This document shows, piece after piece, positions 45,547-55,952 of a stretch of DNA of 64,000 nucleotides (the stretch's first letter is position 1; each line of letters opens with the position of its first letter). The notes below the pieces were generated by a model. It ran no database searches, was not told the DNA's origin, and saw only the letters and a program-made list of their open reading frames with translations. The DNA lies in contig CP087218.1 of NCBI GenBank assembly GCA_020912385.1, positions 1,240,001 through 1,304,000 on the forward strand, in the 5' to 3' direction. The position numbers and the translations under genes were made by a program. Source of the stretch: Neofusicoccum parvum (Eukaryota; Ascomycota; Dothideomycetes; Botryosphaeriales; Botryosphaeriaceae).

Positions 45547-46020
45547 TCATTTCCAAAGCGTGGTCACCTGCTCACTCAGAAGCGTATCCGGGCTCAATTT
45601 TGAGGTTCTAGCCACCTGGGCGTCTGCGTAAAACATTTGGGTGTCGTAATCGACGTCTGTGCACCCTGCGCTACAGCTTTTCTCTCCAGAAAGCCCGCCT
45701 TCCCGGCCCAGCTGGAATAATACGTCTTCCTCAGCACAACTTGTGTCCGCGATCGCTCCCGTTTGAAGGAACAAACGATGGGAGTCCGGTCAGTGACGCA
45801 AAAGCTCCGTACCCAACACCGATACCGCCTGCACTTCCCACAAAGCATAATCCACCGGTGACGGAACTGAGGATGCGGAAAGGACTCGAAGGAGTACTGA
45901 CAGCCCGAACGGCTAATTGCCACGATCAGCAAGAACACATCGGCTCGCCATTCCCGGGTCCGCCATGTGCGCTGTGCTTGCAAAACTCGAGGCACACTCC
46001 ATCCACGAAGGTCATGAAAT
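45547..46020 (-). pseudogene. Coding-like remnant, unidentified
   Basis: Minus-strand reading shows three protein-like pieces in different frames: MTFVDGVCLEFCKHSAHGG (about 46016-45930), a glycine-rich hydrophobic piece GGLCFVGSAGGIGVGYGAF (about 45855-45795), and about 75 codons containing EKSCSAGCTDVDYDTQMFY and ending VTTLWK (45547-45774). Stops and frame changes separate them and I found no convincing splice sites, so a decayed or missed small secreted/membrane gene is possible. I recognise no family. Confidence 0.25.
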
Positions 46021-46091
46021 TGCGGGCCGCTAATGAGCACGTCTCTCCGTCAGAGATGTAGGGACATCAGAAGGGTGTGGAGCAGTGATTA

Positions 46092-46132
46092 ACACGGTAG
46101 ATCTTGCAAAGACGGGAGTAGATCTACCGTGT
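46092..46132. repeat. Perfect 13-bp inverted repeat
   Basis: Arms ACACGGTAGATCT (46092..46104) and AGATCTACCGTGT (46120..46132) are exact reverse complements around a 15-base spacer. It lies about 230 bases beyond the 3' end of the HET gene. It could form a stable hairpin, be a palindromic protein site, or be the remains of a small mobile element; no target-site duplication is evident. Confidence 0.8.
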
Positions 46133-46362
46133 AAGGCTACACAAGTCATTTAGACTTTCTGCAAATTCGTCGCTACGGGCGTTAAAGAGATTGATAGGCA
46201 GTTAAGAAGCGCGGTGCAACGGTCTAGACAATTTCCTACGTTCCGCTACATCACGCCCCAGAGCTAAAAGCGCCGCTTCGACAGAACAACGAACACCACT
46301 CGACACTCAACAGTCAAAGGAGGTACCCAAAGTCAAGTATCTAGGTAAAATAAGATAATCTT

Positions 46363-48572
46363 TCAAACCAATGTTAAGGTCTGGCGCTTCATGATTTGCA
46401 CCCACGTCGAGTAGGGTTCTGCTGTTTCGAAGATTTCGAAATATCCCACCCTCTTGTACGCGCCGTCTGATCGCACATCTACCGGCTGTAATACCACTCC
46501 CTTTATATCGGACTCCGATATATGGACGAACAAGGCGGTATAATGCTCCGAGTGGTACGAGTTAAAGTCAATTTCCCACCCGTGATGGTTTCCATATTCC
46601 GTATGGATCGACAATAAGTAAATCCCTGCATCGTCCTTGACTGGGCACAGAGACGATATCGTTGATTCGGCTTCTGTACCCTTCCGCTCATCAAAATGGA
46701 CACCTCCCATAACGTCATCTGCTCTAAGTGACTCGACGACCTGCTTACTGCGGACCAGCGGCATGGTAAGGCCCTCAACAATGATATGGCCGGACGTGAT
46801 CTCTCCATACGGATTGCTTGTGTCCCGATGGATGATGCTGTGATCGACTAGCTGCATGTCCCAGGGACCTGGTTCCAGCGCGTCCGTTTGTGTAATGACC
46901 GGCTCATTGGTCACCGCCCATGACCAGGAGGGCGCACGATATGGCTGGACATGCTTGCACGTCACCGTCTCCTTGTACCAGAGCAAACCACGAGAAAGAT
47001 CAGAACTCCAGAGGCCAGCGAGATAATTGCCACCGAGTGCCGGATGCAGGCGCTGGGCCAAACCGGAGAACGCCGGCAATTTGTCGGAGTCAAACGTCAA
47101 CTCCCGTTGCGAGTACTCGCTCACCATTCTGTAATAGTCGGACAGAAGGGTGCTTATATCGAAGGGTTCGGACTGGGGCTGGCGCAAGATATCTGAATAG
47201 AGAACACATGGCAGCTCGTCGTAAGTGTCCTCGGGAGTTTCGAGGCCCAGGGGAGCACCGTCGGCGGACTCATACCCCTCAGGGCACCTCCAATACAGTT
47301 GTCGGGCTCCGTAGTACAGATGTCGTGGCGATAGAATCGATTCTTGCAGCGTCCATCCACGTCTGCCAAGAGGGCCGTAAATTTGTAACCGTTTCAGGTT
47401 TTCTCGATCAACATCTCGCCTTTCAACGATGACTTCGGTATTTTCCCTGTTGCTTCCACCCAATCTCAGTGGTCGTGCCATTGGATTGCGTATTGCGTCT
47501 TCGCCACTTTTCAGAATTCCATGAGTGCTTCCTCGTGATGCTGCCGCAGAAATCGTGACAGTGGAATTGCGGTAGATGAGGCCCATCTGCTTAGACTCAT
47601 GTTCCCAGTCCTGCTTTGAGTCTTGAAGGATGCAAAAAGAATCGATCCACAGGTATTGTATCCCAAGGTTTCGTGTGATGGTGATAGCGTCTTGAAAGTT
47701 GGAGGGTAATGCAGTATATGGGATTTCGTTTTGGAATGTCGCCAACGTCTCTGTGGTTAACAATGGTGAGATCCTCCCACCCCAGCAGTGGCTCAGTGCA
47801 ACGTATTCGGCCGTTGCTCCTCGCGAATGAACAAGACGAAGCTTTTGAGAGCTATCGGTTGTTCCAACGTCAATTACTCGCGTTGGAAGCTTGGGGACGC
47901 TGCTGGAAAGACATTGTTGATGCGAAGCCCGGCAAGTTCTCAGCCACTGGTTTGCAATGGCATAGTTTGCATCGGATCCGAGGTTGGAGTCTAATTGTAA
48001 GCGCCCAATCCGGTATTGGCCGATATATGCCGCTTTCTCTAAAATAATATGCATCAGAAACATTGAAATCCTACAAGTAGCACTAGTTCATTGAATGACG
48101 TACCACGAGGCGTACTGAGTGTCAGGACAAGCGGTGGCATTCCCCAGGTCCAGTCGTCCTCGTCATTCTCCGCCCTGGGTCCAACCTGTACCATAACGGC
48201 GTCGAACACCCTGACTTTCTCCAGTGGCTCACCGTAGGGTACCGAGTCTGAGGCTATGCAGATCTTGACGTCGGATATGGGGATGCTTTTGGCAATAGCG
48301 TACATTGAGCGCTCATTGTCGCACTCTGGCCCAATCCACTCCGACGGCCAGTCCTGAGGGAGATCGTCGTCTGCAGGAGTACCTTTGAAGCACTCCAATA
48401 CCAATTGACAGAAGCCACATCCATTCTCCGCGGACTTTTCGAGATTTTCAAACGAGCAGTGGTGCCGATATGATGCACGCTGCGGGAATATATAGCTTTC
48501 AAATTCCTTCTCTGCCAGGTCGACCAAAAGGCTGACTGATAAATTGGCACAATACTGACATTGATGTGCCAT
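46363..48572 (-). CDS. HET-domain (heterokaryon incompatibility) protein
   Basis: Minus strand, exons 48572..48104 and 48038..46363 (714 residues). The 65-bp intron (GTACGT..TTTTAG, branch CTGATG) is set by phase: it turns CGT-G and AG into a Glu codon and gives TPREKAAYIGQYRIG; a nearer TAG acceptor breaks the frame. The N-terminus has paired Cys (MAHQCQYCANLS; NGCGFCQLV), common ahead of HET domains. HET core motifs: YVALSHCWGG (about 235-244), YLWIDSFCILQDS (about 286-297), IYRNSTVTISA, and GRRGWTLQESILSPRHL (about 382 onward). HET domains (TIR-related) trigger growth arrest or cell death when vegetatively incompatible hyphae fuse; many copies have no known partner. An upstream in-frame ATG (48581) adds three residues. 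No NACHT or WD partner domain is fused. Confidence 0.9.
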
Positions 48573-49104
48573 CGTGATCATAGATATGTAAATTTGTCTG
48601 GCTTCGATAATGGCTGTGACTAAGATGATGATAGTGACAACCGGAGAGAGTGGAAAGATGGAGGTGCAGAAAGTGGGCAGAGTCCAGTCTCGTTCACTCA
48701 CAGCCTGGTGGGATCTGTGCCACGCAGTGACTGTCGAGCTTCATCAGAGTCCCTTAGGATGTGCAAACATGTTTGAAAGATGTTGAGCTGTAAAGGCAAT
48801 ATGTAACGAGGGTTTGTACGGGCAAGGAGTGCTTGATGATGGGAAAACCCACGTCTGCTTGAAGTGCGGGGCTTTCGTAGCCGTGCGAGCCCCACTAAGT
48901 TTTGTCCCAAAACAAATCCACAGTGGGAACGTGATTGGCCGTGCAACCGCCCGGGTTGATACGCCGTAGAGAGAACAATAAATGACATCACGAAGAGATG
49001 TAATTATCCATTTCCCTTGTTTTGTGTCCGCTTTAACGTATGCTACTCTCTTTAAGTAATTCGAGCAAGTCTATCAACCTAACCACTGAAAACAAAGCCC
49101 TCTC
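48573..49104. other. Intergenic region
   Basis: 532 bases: promoter of the HET gene and 3' end of the AIM6-like gene, both minus strand. AT-richer around 48960-49060. No gene supported. Confidence 0.5.
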
Positions 49105-50374
49105 TCAAGCCAACCGATTTGACAACATCTCCGCCATACAATTCACATCATCACCGTTAAGCACACCGACCCCAAGACCAAGCAGCTCCTTCCAGACACC
49201 GTCCCTCCGAACCAAAGGCATAGACGCCGTGCCCCAATAGCGAGACACCAGCCCGCGCTCAGCCGCCGCCTTAATCTGGCGACCCAACGCCGCCCTCTGC
49301 GCCGGCCAGAAGCTCCACCCCACCGGCCCAACCGCCCTGCCCATCGAGACGCTCGCGTAGTGCGAATTCGAGACGTCGTACCTCGCGTCCAGGCGGTCCA
49401 GCGGCGCGTCGTAGAAGACGTCACGATGCGCAGCGCCCACGATGGCGTCGAAGGGCGCGTCGCCGGTCGCGACGACGGTGACGGCCCGCGTCACCCTGGC
49501 GCCGCGCTCGCGGTCCCAGCGCGTGAGCCAGCCGCGGTTGCGCAGCGGCTGCAGCTGCGCCTGCACCGCCGCCCAGAGCGCCGGGCTGCGGTCCTTGAAG
49601 TCGAGGAGCAGCACCAGCGAGGCGGGGGTGCTGTCGTCGGCGTCGAAGACGGTGGGGGACCGGGCGTCACCGGTGCCGTTGGCTTGGCTCCGGTGCTCCA
49701 GGATCGCGGTGATGGGGTCGATGTACAGGCTCTGGAGCGTGCGGTCCGGCGCGGTGGAGCGGCGGGTGTGGCCGACTAAGGGGCTGGCGAGGCCGTCGGC
49801 GGGCCAGATGTCGGCCTCGACGCTGGTGCAGCCTGCTGCTAGCGCGTCGAAGAGGGGGACTCTGCCTGTGTGGCTGTAGTGAGTAGCTAGAAAAAGTGAG
49901 GATGAAAATATCAAGGACACGTACGCCAGTAGTCGTTGTGAGAGTGGCAACGGATTGGAGTGATACCCCTTGTTAGTTCTCCTTGCGGCATGGATCTGAT
50001 GGTATCCAGTCCATCTCCTGGCTTTTCCCAAGACTGAGTGACGTTGCTCAGCCCAGACGTTACTTTAGGTCCGGCACAGGTGCTCCCGCATCGCGGAAAG
50101 GTGAAGTGTACTCTACAGGCGCGTGAGAGTGTTAGCGAAGGCAACGAACGTTGGGTGCGAAGACAGACATTAGAGATACAACTGCCAAAACAGGTACGAA
50201 ATAAAACACAAGTATCATATGGACCTTATGTGCCCTTCTCTGGTTCGCAGTCCATGGCTTATACTCCTTCAGCAGGTCCGTAGATGAGCTAATGAAGCTA
50301 GACTCGCTCGAGCTTCGGCCATGGAAGACTGGCTCGTAAAGCGTTTCTTCGTCGTGAGATATCCGTGGTGCCAT
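49105..50374 (-). CDS. AIM6: AIM6-like PLC-fold phosphodiesterase
   Basis: Minus strand, exons 50374..50169, 50112..49925 and 49865..49105 (384 residues). Intron 2 (59 bp, GTACGT..CACAG) is firm: it rebuilds HSHNDYWRRVPLFDAL. Intron 1 (56 bp, GTCTGT, branch GCTAAC, TGTAG) is the only nearby choice that keeps frame and the membrane helix. Residues about 45-68 (HMILVFYFVPVLAVVSL) form a single helix after a cytosolic N-terminus. The catalytic-like part begins RGITPIRCHSHNDYWRR and continues AAGCTSVEADIWPADG and VGHTRRS; the His-Asn-Asp/Glu-Asp pattern matches the PI-PLC/GDPD-like fold of yeast AIM6 homologues. LLLDFKDRSP and SMPLVRRDGVWKELLGLGV follow. Yeast AIM6 affects mitochondrial inheritance by an unknown mechanism; phosphodiesterase activity is inferred from the fold. 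Confidence 0.85.
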
Positions 50375-50831
50375 ATCGTAAAGGATTTTAAAGAAGCCGT
50401 TGAGGCTACTAGAATATGAGTATAAAAGTACTCACTTAAATTAATGGCCAAAAACCACGTAGCATGTTGGTACGCCGCATGTAAGTTGCTGTGCCATGTC
50501 GCTGTGCCAAGGATGTTGGGTGTTGGCGGCGCAGGTACAAATCGGCTTATCGGATGTTGCTCCTGTTGGAATATGAGCAAGGTTCTTTGGTGCTGTGCAC
50601 CGGCAGCGTGCTCTTGCTGTGGGACTGCGGCGCAGTCTTGGTCGGGATTGGGGGCCAAGCGGGCGTGTGTTGGAATGTGTCCAACAGAGTGACGTGCATC
50701 TCAGCCAATCTGCGCACGATGGATGAAACCGCGCAAGCTAATATTATCTCCGTGGATTGAGGCACAGAAAAGCTGGCAGTGCCAAAAATGCATCCATACA
50801 GTATACATCCTCGACGTGTCCAATCCCTCCA
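50375..50831. other. Intergenic region
   Basis: 457 bases holding the AIM6-like promoter and the 3' end of the next minus-strand gene. No gene supported. Confidence 0.5.
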
Positions 50832-51344
50832 TCAAGCCTCTTTCAACGTAAATCCTCCCCTCACATCCTTATTTAATTCTCCATGCAAGTCTCGAATGAT
50901 AGTCCCCAATCTCGCACTTGCGGCGGCGTCAATGTATTCAACGCTCTCTTTGATCAAGACCCCATCCACACCCCCTTCCGTCTCTCCCTCGTCGGTAAAC
51001 TTCAAAAGCCAGATCAGATCATTCTCTACTGTCTCTTTTGATCCTTTTGGTGTCAAGAAATAGCTCATGTGAATAGTGGCCTTTCTCTTGTGCTCATCGA
51101 TTAGGATGTCGTGGACTTCAGTGCGCGATGAGTCCAGGTACGGTCCGGAAGTGTGTAGGTGAGACTTAAAGGCGTCATTGTCCATGCGGTCGCCCAACAA
51201 AGGGTTGCGAGAGATGAGATAGTTGTGACCCCAGGCGTGGCGCGCGTCGGGGGCGCGGATGGAGAGAATTTCGGCGCCGTCTTTGGGGGTTGCGTGGGCC
51301 TGAGAGAGGGAGAGGAGCTTGGTGTAGAGGGCAGAGGGTGCCAT
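50832..51344 (-). CDS. NTF2/SnoaL-like small protein
   Basis: Minus strand, intronless, 170 residues, start MAPSALYTKLLSL at 51344 (the larger open frame upstream lacks features). Predicted alpha+beta cone of the NTF2-like superfamily: an N-terminal helix, LSIRAPDARHAWGHNYLIS, NDAFKSHLHTSGPYLDSS, then strands VHDILIDEHKRKATIHMSYF and ENDLIWLLKF, ending VEYIDAAASARLGTIIRDLHG. Similar stand-alone proteins are common in ascomycetes; a few family members are cyclases or isomerases in metabolite pathways, but most have unknown roles. No signal peptide. Confidence 0.75.
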   Translation of the reverse strand: MAPSALYTKLLSLSQAHATPKDGAEILSIRAPDARHAWGHNYLISRNPLLGDRMDNDAFKSHLHTSGPYLDSSRTEVHDILIDEHKRKATIHMSYFLTPKGSKETVENDLIWLLKFTDEGETEGGVDGVLIKESVEYIDAAASARLGTIIRDLHGELNKDVRGGFTLKEA

Positions 51345-52208
51345 CGTCGTCGGGATGGAAAGGTGGATTGAAGTTTGGTGTTGTTTGAGTGGCAGTAGGA
51401 AAGAATCACGCCGACTCTTGTACGTGGGCATGTGTGGTGGTGATGGTGGATAAGCGACTCGATTAGGCAGGTGGGGTGCGGGGCATGTTCCTGGTGTTGC
51501 ACCGCCCCAATGAATCATACTGAGCAACCATTGCGCAACCAATCACTTTTGCTCGTATCAGAGACTGATAAAAGCAACCAGCCACTGTGTGCGCGGGAAC
51601 TAGCGCAATGGTGGCGTCCTGCGGGATTGGGGGCCTCGGAGCGGGAAGCCGAGAAAAGTTAGTACTGCTTTCACGTCGTATCTCTGATCTGCCAACCGAC
51701 AACGCTCAGACCGTCGCTCCAGTATTATGCCATGTTACAAAATCTACAATGCCAGAATTGGTTCAGCCCACTGTTGCGATATGGCTTGAAAGAAATGAAG
51801 ACTCGGGTTAAGACGTTCCATCCTTGGAGAATCCAATCTCCGATACCATCCACCCTACTCCACTACTTAAATTGCACCCAGAGCTATATATAGATAATTG
51901 GCTTCTGGACAAGTAGGCCAAGTTCGAAGTGACTGCTTTTTGAGAGTCTGGGGTAGAATGTCCTTTGCGTTGCGGAGACGCACAAGTCCTGCAAGGAGTG
52001 AGCCAACACATCAGCAGGCAGCTCGTCCATGATAACAATCAAGAATTACTTATCAGTCCTACAGACCATTTCCCTCATCAAAAGAGAAAGTCTCCAAACC
52101 ACCGTAGATATGCCCATCCAACCCCGGGCTCGATCCAGAACAGAAATATCAGAAGACATCAAAAAGTCATATCAACATCTCCTCATCCCCAACCCCCACT
52201 TCCCACAT
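51345..52208. other. Intergenic region
   Basis: 864 bases upstream of the NTF2-like gene and downstream of the large secreted-protein gene. Short frames only; nothing supported. Confidence 0.5.
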
Positions 52209-55200
52209 CTACGCGATCCCCGCGCCATCTCCCAAGAACGCAACCGCGCTGCAATCCGTCGTCACGCCGCCGGTCACGATATACCTCATCTCCTCCTTCT
52301 CCAACGTGGCGGCTCCCTCATCCGGATCGCTCACGAGGAAGATCTTCGTGCCCGCGCCGTCGATGTTGCACACGACCGTGTAGAAGGCGTTGCCCTGGCT
52401 GTCGACGGCCACGACCACGCCCTTGGTGTCGGCGCTGCCGTCCGCGTCGACCGGCGCCAGCGTCACGATGTCCGCGCCCTTGGGCACCTCCTCGAACGCC
52501 GACATGCGGAAGCGCGACACCCCGAGCGCCGCCATCATGGCCGGGTGGTAGTGGAAGACGCGGTCCGCGTCGTCCGAGACGGTGAGGTTGGCGTAGACGG
52601 CGAAGAGCAGGCCCGCGTCGGCGTCGGCCGCGGCTTGCAGGTTGAGCGAGCCGTCGTCGTCGGCGGACAGGTGCCAGGAGCCGGTGCTGTCGGTGATGGT
52701 GGTGTAGGTGAAGCCTGAGGGTGTGTCGTCGCTGGTGGCTGAGTCCGGGTCGCTGGAGGAAATGTTGAGAAGGTCGTCGTAGCTGGTGCCGTCGTTGTCG
52801 TCAGTCGAGGTAGAAGAGCTGGTGGTGGTCATGGACGAGTCGGTCGTGTCGGTGGTTTGGCGGACAGAGAGGGTGCGCTTCTCGGGAGTGGAGGAGCCGG
52901 TGGACGCCGAGCTATCCGCGTTGACTGAAGCGTCCATGTTGAATGAGGCGTCGACGTTAGCTGAGCTGTCTACACTGAGGGAGCCGTCTGCGGTCACCGA
53001 GCTATCCGCAGTTGCAGCATTGCCTGTGCTGGCAGAGTTATCGGCAGGCGCAGAAGAGTCAGTTGAAACCGAGTTGTCGGTCGTGCCTGTGTTGCTGGTA
53101 TCCGTCGAGCCCTGGTTCGCAGTGCCATCCGTTGTGCCAGCGCCGGTGGTATCACCGGTGGTGCCAGAGTTCGCCGTGCTGTCCGTCGTGCCAGCATTCG
53201 TCGTGCCATCAGTCGTGCCGGAGGTAGGGGCAGATCCATCAGTCGAACCAGAGTTAGTCGTAGTGCCGTCGGTGGTGCCAGAGTTGGTCGTAGAACCATC
53301 GGTGCTGCCGGTATTGGTCGTAGAACCATCGGTGCTGCCAGTATTGGTCGTAGATCCACCAGTGCTACCAGAGTTGGTTGTAGATCCATCAGTGCTGCCA
53401 GAGTTGGTTGTAGATCCATCAGTGTTTCCGGAGCCGGCTGAACCATCAGTGGCCCCTGTGTTCGTAGAACCACCAGTGCTCGCTCCCGATCCACCCAGCA
53501 GGATGCAATCCTTGACCAATGGTGGTGTATCCGCCTTGAACAAGGGGACCGTCGATAGACCGAAGAAGTCCATGGACAGCTCATCACCCAGCGTCAGTGC
53601 ATACGAAATACCGTTGTTGCACGACCCGGGGTTCACCGAGTCGTAAGCATACGTCGCAGAGGCGGCAACGAAAGGTTCGTTCGTGATGGACAACAATTTC
53701 CTGTACTTGAGAGGCGTAATCTCCAAGCCGACACCAACCGTCAACGGCAGTCCGACGCGTGCATCCGCAGTGATCTGCCCGGCCGCCGTGAAGTTCGTCT
53801 TGAACTCCGGCTTGAAACCTGTCACGGTGGTCTGACCCTGGTTGACAACGTCGAGCTTCGCGTGGAAGTTGGTCAGCTCAGCCGAGGCGCCGACAAGGAT
53901 CTGGCCCTGGGCTTTGATATTGAGGGTAAGAGCGGCGTCCATGGCCACGACCGGGCCGACGGTGATGACGTTGTGGATAGAGAAACCGGGGAGTCCATCG
54001 GACGAAATGGTCTTCTTGAACGTGTTCTTGTACTCGCCTTCGGCAGCGAGGCCCAAGAAGAGGCCGGCTTTGAGGTTACCGTCGAGCGTCACGCTGCCCT
54101 TGTTGAAACCGCCTCCCAGGAGTGAGAAGCCCAACTCGCCGGCGATGTGTGCCTTGCCCGTGATGCCGCAGTCGACGCAGTACAGATCAACACTACCTGA
54201 GGCGGCGCCGCTGGTCTTATCGCCGTGGTAGATCTGGTATTGCTGGCCCCAGTACTTCGAGTCGACCGTGTTCTTTGGCGTCAAGTTGATGTTGATATTG
54301 CCCTCAGCCTTGGCAGTAGTCAAACTGTCGATCTTGTCGTTGATATAATTAATTCCTTTGCTGACAGCGCCATTCGTATACTTGTCAGCTGTCTTGATAG
54401 CAAAGTTCTTGACATCGTCAATCTTCTTCTCAATCTTGGCGTAAGTCTGTGGCGCAAGTTTCTGTAAAATGGCCTTGGGGCTGAAGATCCCGAGGAGTCT
54501 CTTTTCGACCACCGCACGGGCACGAGCGGCGTGGCTCAAACTGCGACGACGCTGAACAATGTCATCGGCGCCGTAATCATCCTCAGAGTAGTCGGAGAGG
54601 CCAGGGGCGAAGTCTTCGAGACTGTCTGTGAAGTCACCGGAGAAATCGTAGTAGCCAAGCATGTCATCGAGAGACTTGTCAAATCCATCTCCACAGGGCG
54701 CAGCGGGGAAGCCAGAAATGGTAGCTGCTGGTGGTGCACCACAGGAAGAAGATGAGCCTGAGCCAGTCGTGGTGCTGCCACTGGTAGAGTTGGAGTAGCC
54801 CGAGCCGTCAGAAGAGGAGGCAGAGTTTCCACCAGTAGTGGTTCCGTTGAGAGTGCTGTTGGTGGGAATAATCGACCCCCAGCTGACTTCGACGTCGCCG
54901 ACTGCCTTTTCAATTGGAATCTCCTCGCAGTTCAACTTGGCGCTGTGAGAGCCTTCGGTGAAGACAACGCCAGCGACCAGCCAGTAGGTGTGCTGACCGG
55001 CTGGTGCGCTCCCACAAGTAACGCTGGATGTGACGACAACGAATTGGGTAGCGCTTCCCCACGCGTTCTGGGCATATTTGAATGCCTCAGCGGTTGCAAA
55101 AGCAATCTCGAGTCCACTGGTAACGCAGTCGATGCTTGAAACGTACTGAGAGTTATCGAGGATGATGGAAGGGTAAGTGAAGTTGGCCTTCATGAGAGCA

Positions 55201-55952
55201 AAGAGCTGCCCATTGTTCGGTCCGGAGGTGGTGTTGGTTTGAGAGCCGGAACCGGTGTTGAAGTAGATGGCGCCAGTATCCTTTGGAGCCAAGTTCGTGA
55301 GAGCCGATGAATCGTGACCTGGCGGGGGAGCAGGCATCAAGGTTGTGATAGGGCCCATGGTGGTCGTCCAAGACGAAGTGCCGACAACAACGTCACCCGA
55401 CCCAGAGTTGGCGTTTGGCTCAGATGAGCCGTTGCCGGAAGAGTTGACAGAGTCGTCATTGCCGGACCCGGCGCCGTAGCCTGAATTGGACGAGCTGGAG
55501 CCGTTGTCTTTGCCAGAACCATAGCTAGAATCAGAGCTGGAGCCATAACCGTCGCCGGAGCTCGATTTACCGCCAGAGCCGCTGCCAGAACCGCTGCCGG
55601 ATCCCGAGCCCGAGCCAGAGCCAGAGCCCGAGCCTCCTACAACAACAGGAGTGCCGCTCGCATTTGCTCCACCCTCGCAAGGAAAGCCCGTGGTAATAAC
55701 ATATGCCGTCTCGGTCTTTGTAGCATGCTCGACCTCGACCTTCGTCGTGCGCTGAGTCTCCACGAGGGTGGTGTAAGCTGTCTTTGTTTCGACGGTCTTG
55801 TAGACCGTGTCGACAATCGTGGTGTGAAAGATGCCGTTGCCTTTGTTGTTGTCGGCAGGAGCAAGGACGCTGGTGGTCATATTTTGGTAGCGAGGAATCG
55901 CTGTAGCAATGCCGACCCCCATGAGGGTGGCGATTAGAGCGGTTGGCCGCAT
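52209..55952 (-). CDS. Large secreted Ser/Thr/Gly-rich protein with low-complexity repeats
   Basis: Minus strand, intronless, 1247 residues. Signal peptide MRPTALIATLMGVGIATA. Residues about 105-130 are a (Gly-Ser)n tract, followed by Ser/Gly/Asn-rich sequence to about 195. A beta-rich globular part (about 530-835) contains LYCVDCGITGKAHIAGELG, VTVGPVVAMDAALTLNIKA-like strands and AGQITADARVGLPLTVGVG, resembling a domain of large secreted ascomycete proteins of unknown function. Next comes a tandem 10-residue repeat close to NTGSTDGSTT and related Ser/Thr/Asp repeats (about 845-1035), suited to O-glycosylation, then an acidic C-terminal domain (about 1075-1247; ADAGLLFAVYANLTVSDD, VDSQGNAFYTVVCNIDG). 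Dibasic sites (RRR near 470, EKRLL and EKRTL) could be Kex2 cleavage points. Probably a cell-wall or extracellular-matrix protein; no GPI signal is evident. Confidence 0.8.
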   Translation of the reverse strand: MRPTALIATLMGVGIATAIPRYQNMTTSVLAPADNNKGNGIFHTTIVDTVYKTVETKTAYTTLVETQRTTKVEVEHATKTETAYVITTGFPCEGGANASGTPVVVGGSGSGSGSGSGSGSGSGSGSGGKSSSGDGYGSSSDSSYGSGKDNGSSSSNSGYGAGSGNDDSVNSSGNGSSEPNANSGSGDVVVGTSSWTTTMGPITTLMPAPPPGHDSSALTNLAPKDTGAIYFNTGSGSQTNTTSGPNNGQLFALMKANFTYPSIILDNSQYVSSIDCVTSGLEIAFATAEAFKYAQNAWGSATQFVVVTSSVTCGSAPAGQHTYWLVAGVVFTEGSHSAKLNCEEIPIEKAVGDVEVSWGSIIPTNSTLNGTTTGGNSASSSDGSGYSNSTSGSTTTGSGSSSSCGAPPAATISGFPAAPCGDGFDKSLDDMLGYYDFSGDFTDSLEDFAPGLSDYSEDDYGADDIVQRRRSLSHAARARAVVEKRLLGIFSPKAILQKLAPQTYAKIEKKIDDVKNFAIKTADKYTNGAVSKGINYINDKIDSLTTAKAEGNININLTPKNTVDSKYWGQQYQIYHGDKTSGAASGSVDLYCVDCGITGKAHIAGELGFSLLGGGFNKGSVTLDGNLKAGLFLGLAAEGEYKNTFKKTISSDGLPGFSIHNVITVGPVVAMDAALTLNIKAQGQILVGASAELTNFHAKLDVVNQGQTTVTGFKPEFKTNFTAAGQITADARVGLPLTVGVGLEITPLKYRKLLSITNEPFVAASATYAYDSVNPGSCNNGISYALTLGDELSMDFFGLSTVPLFKADTPPLVKDCILLGGSGASTGGSTNTGATDGSAGSGNTDGSTTNSGSTDGSTTNSGSTGGSTTNTGSTDGSTTNTGSTDGSTTNSGTTDGTTTNSGSTDGSAPTSGTTDGTTNAGTTDSTANSGTTGDTTGAGTTDGTANQGSTDTSNTGTTDNSVSTDSSAPADNSASTGNAATADSSVTADGSLSVDSSANVDASFNMDASVNADSSASTGSSTPEKRTLSVRQTTDTTDSSMTTTSSSTSTDDNDGTSYDDLLNISSSDPDSATSDDTPSGFTYTTITDSTGSWHLSADDDGSLNLQAAADADAGLLFAVYANLTVSDDADRVFHYHPAMMAALGVSRFRMSAFEEVPKGADIVTLAPVDADGSADTKGVVVAVDSQGNAFYTVVCNIDGAGTKIFLVSDPDEGAATLEKEEMRYIVTGGVTTDCSAVAFLGDGAGIA
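53232..53435 (-). repeat. 30-bp coding tandem repeat
   Basis: About seven units of a 30-bp repeat encode the 10-residue motif STTNSGSTDG (variants STTNTGSTDG). Adjacent units differ at few positions, so the array is young and may vary in copy number between strains. Confidence 0.85.

Larger units (their letters stand above)
43721..46362. other. Long intergenic region with repeats
   Basis: About 2.6 kb between two minus-strand genes. It holds the expansin promoter on the left, a 10-bp direct repeat near 45000, a 13-bp perfect inverted repeat near 46100 and a coding-like minus-strand stretch near 45.5-46.0 kb, each listed separately. Otherwise no gene supported. Confidence 0.5.

Noticed and set aside
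50832..51542. 236-codon version of the NTF2-like protein
   Set aside because: The extra N-terminus is low-complexity and not protein-like; MAPSALYTKLL at 51344 is a natural start.
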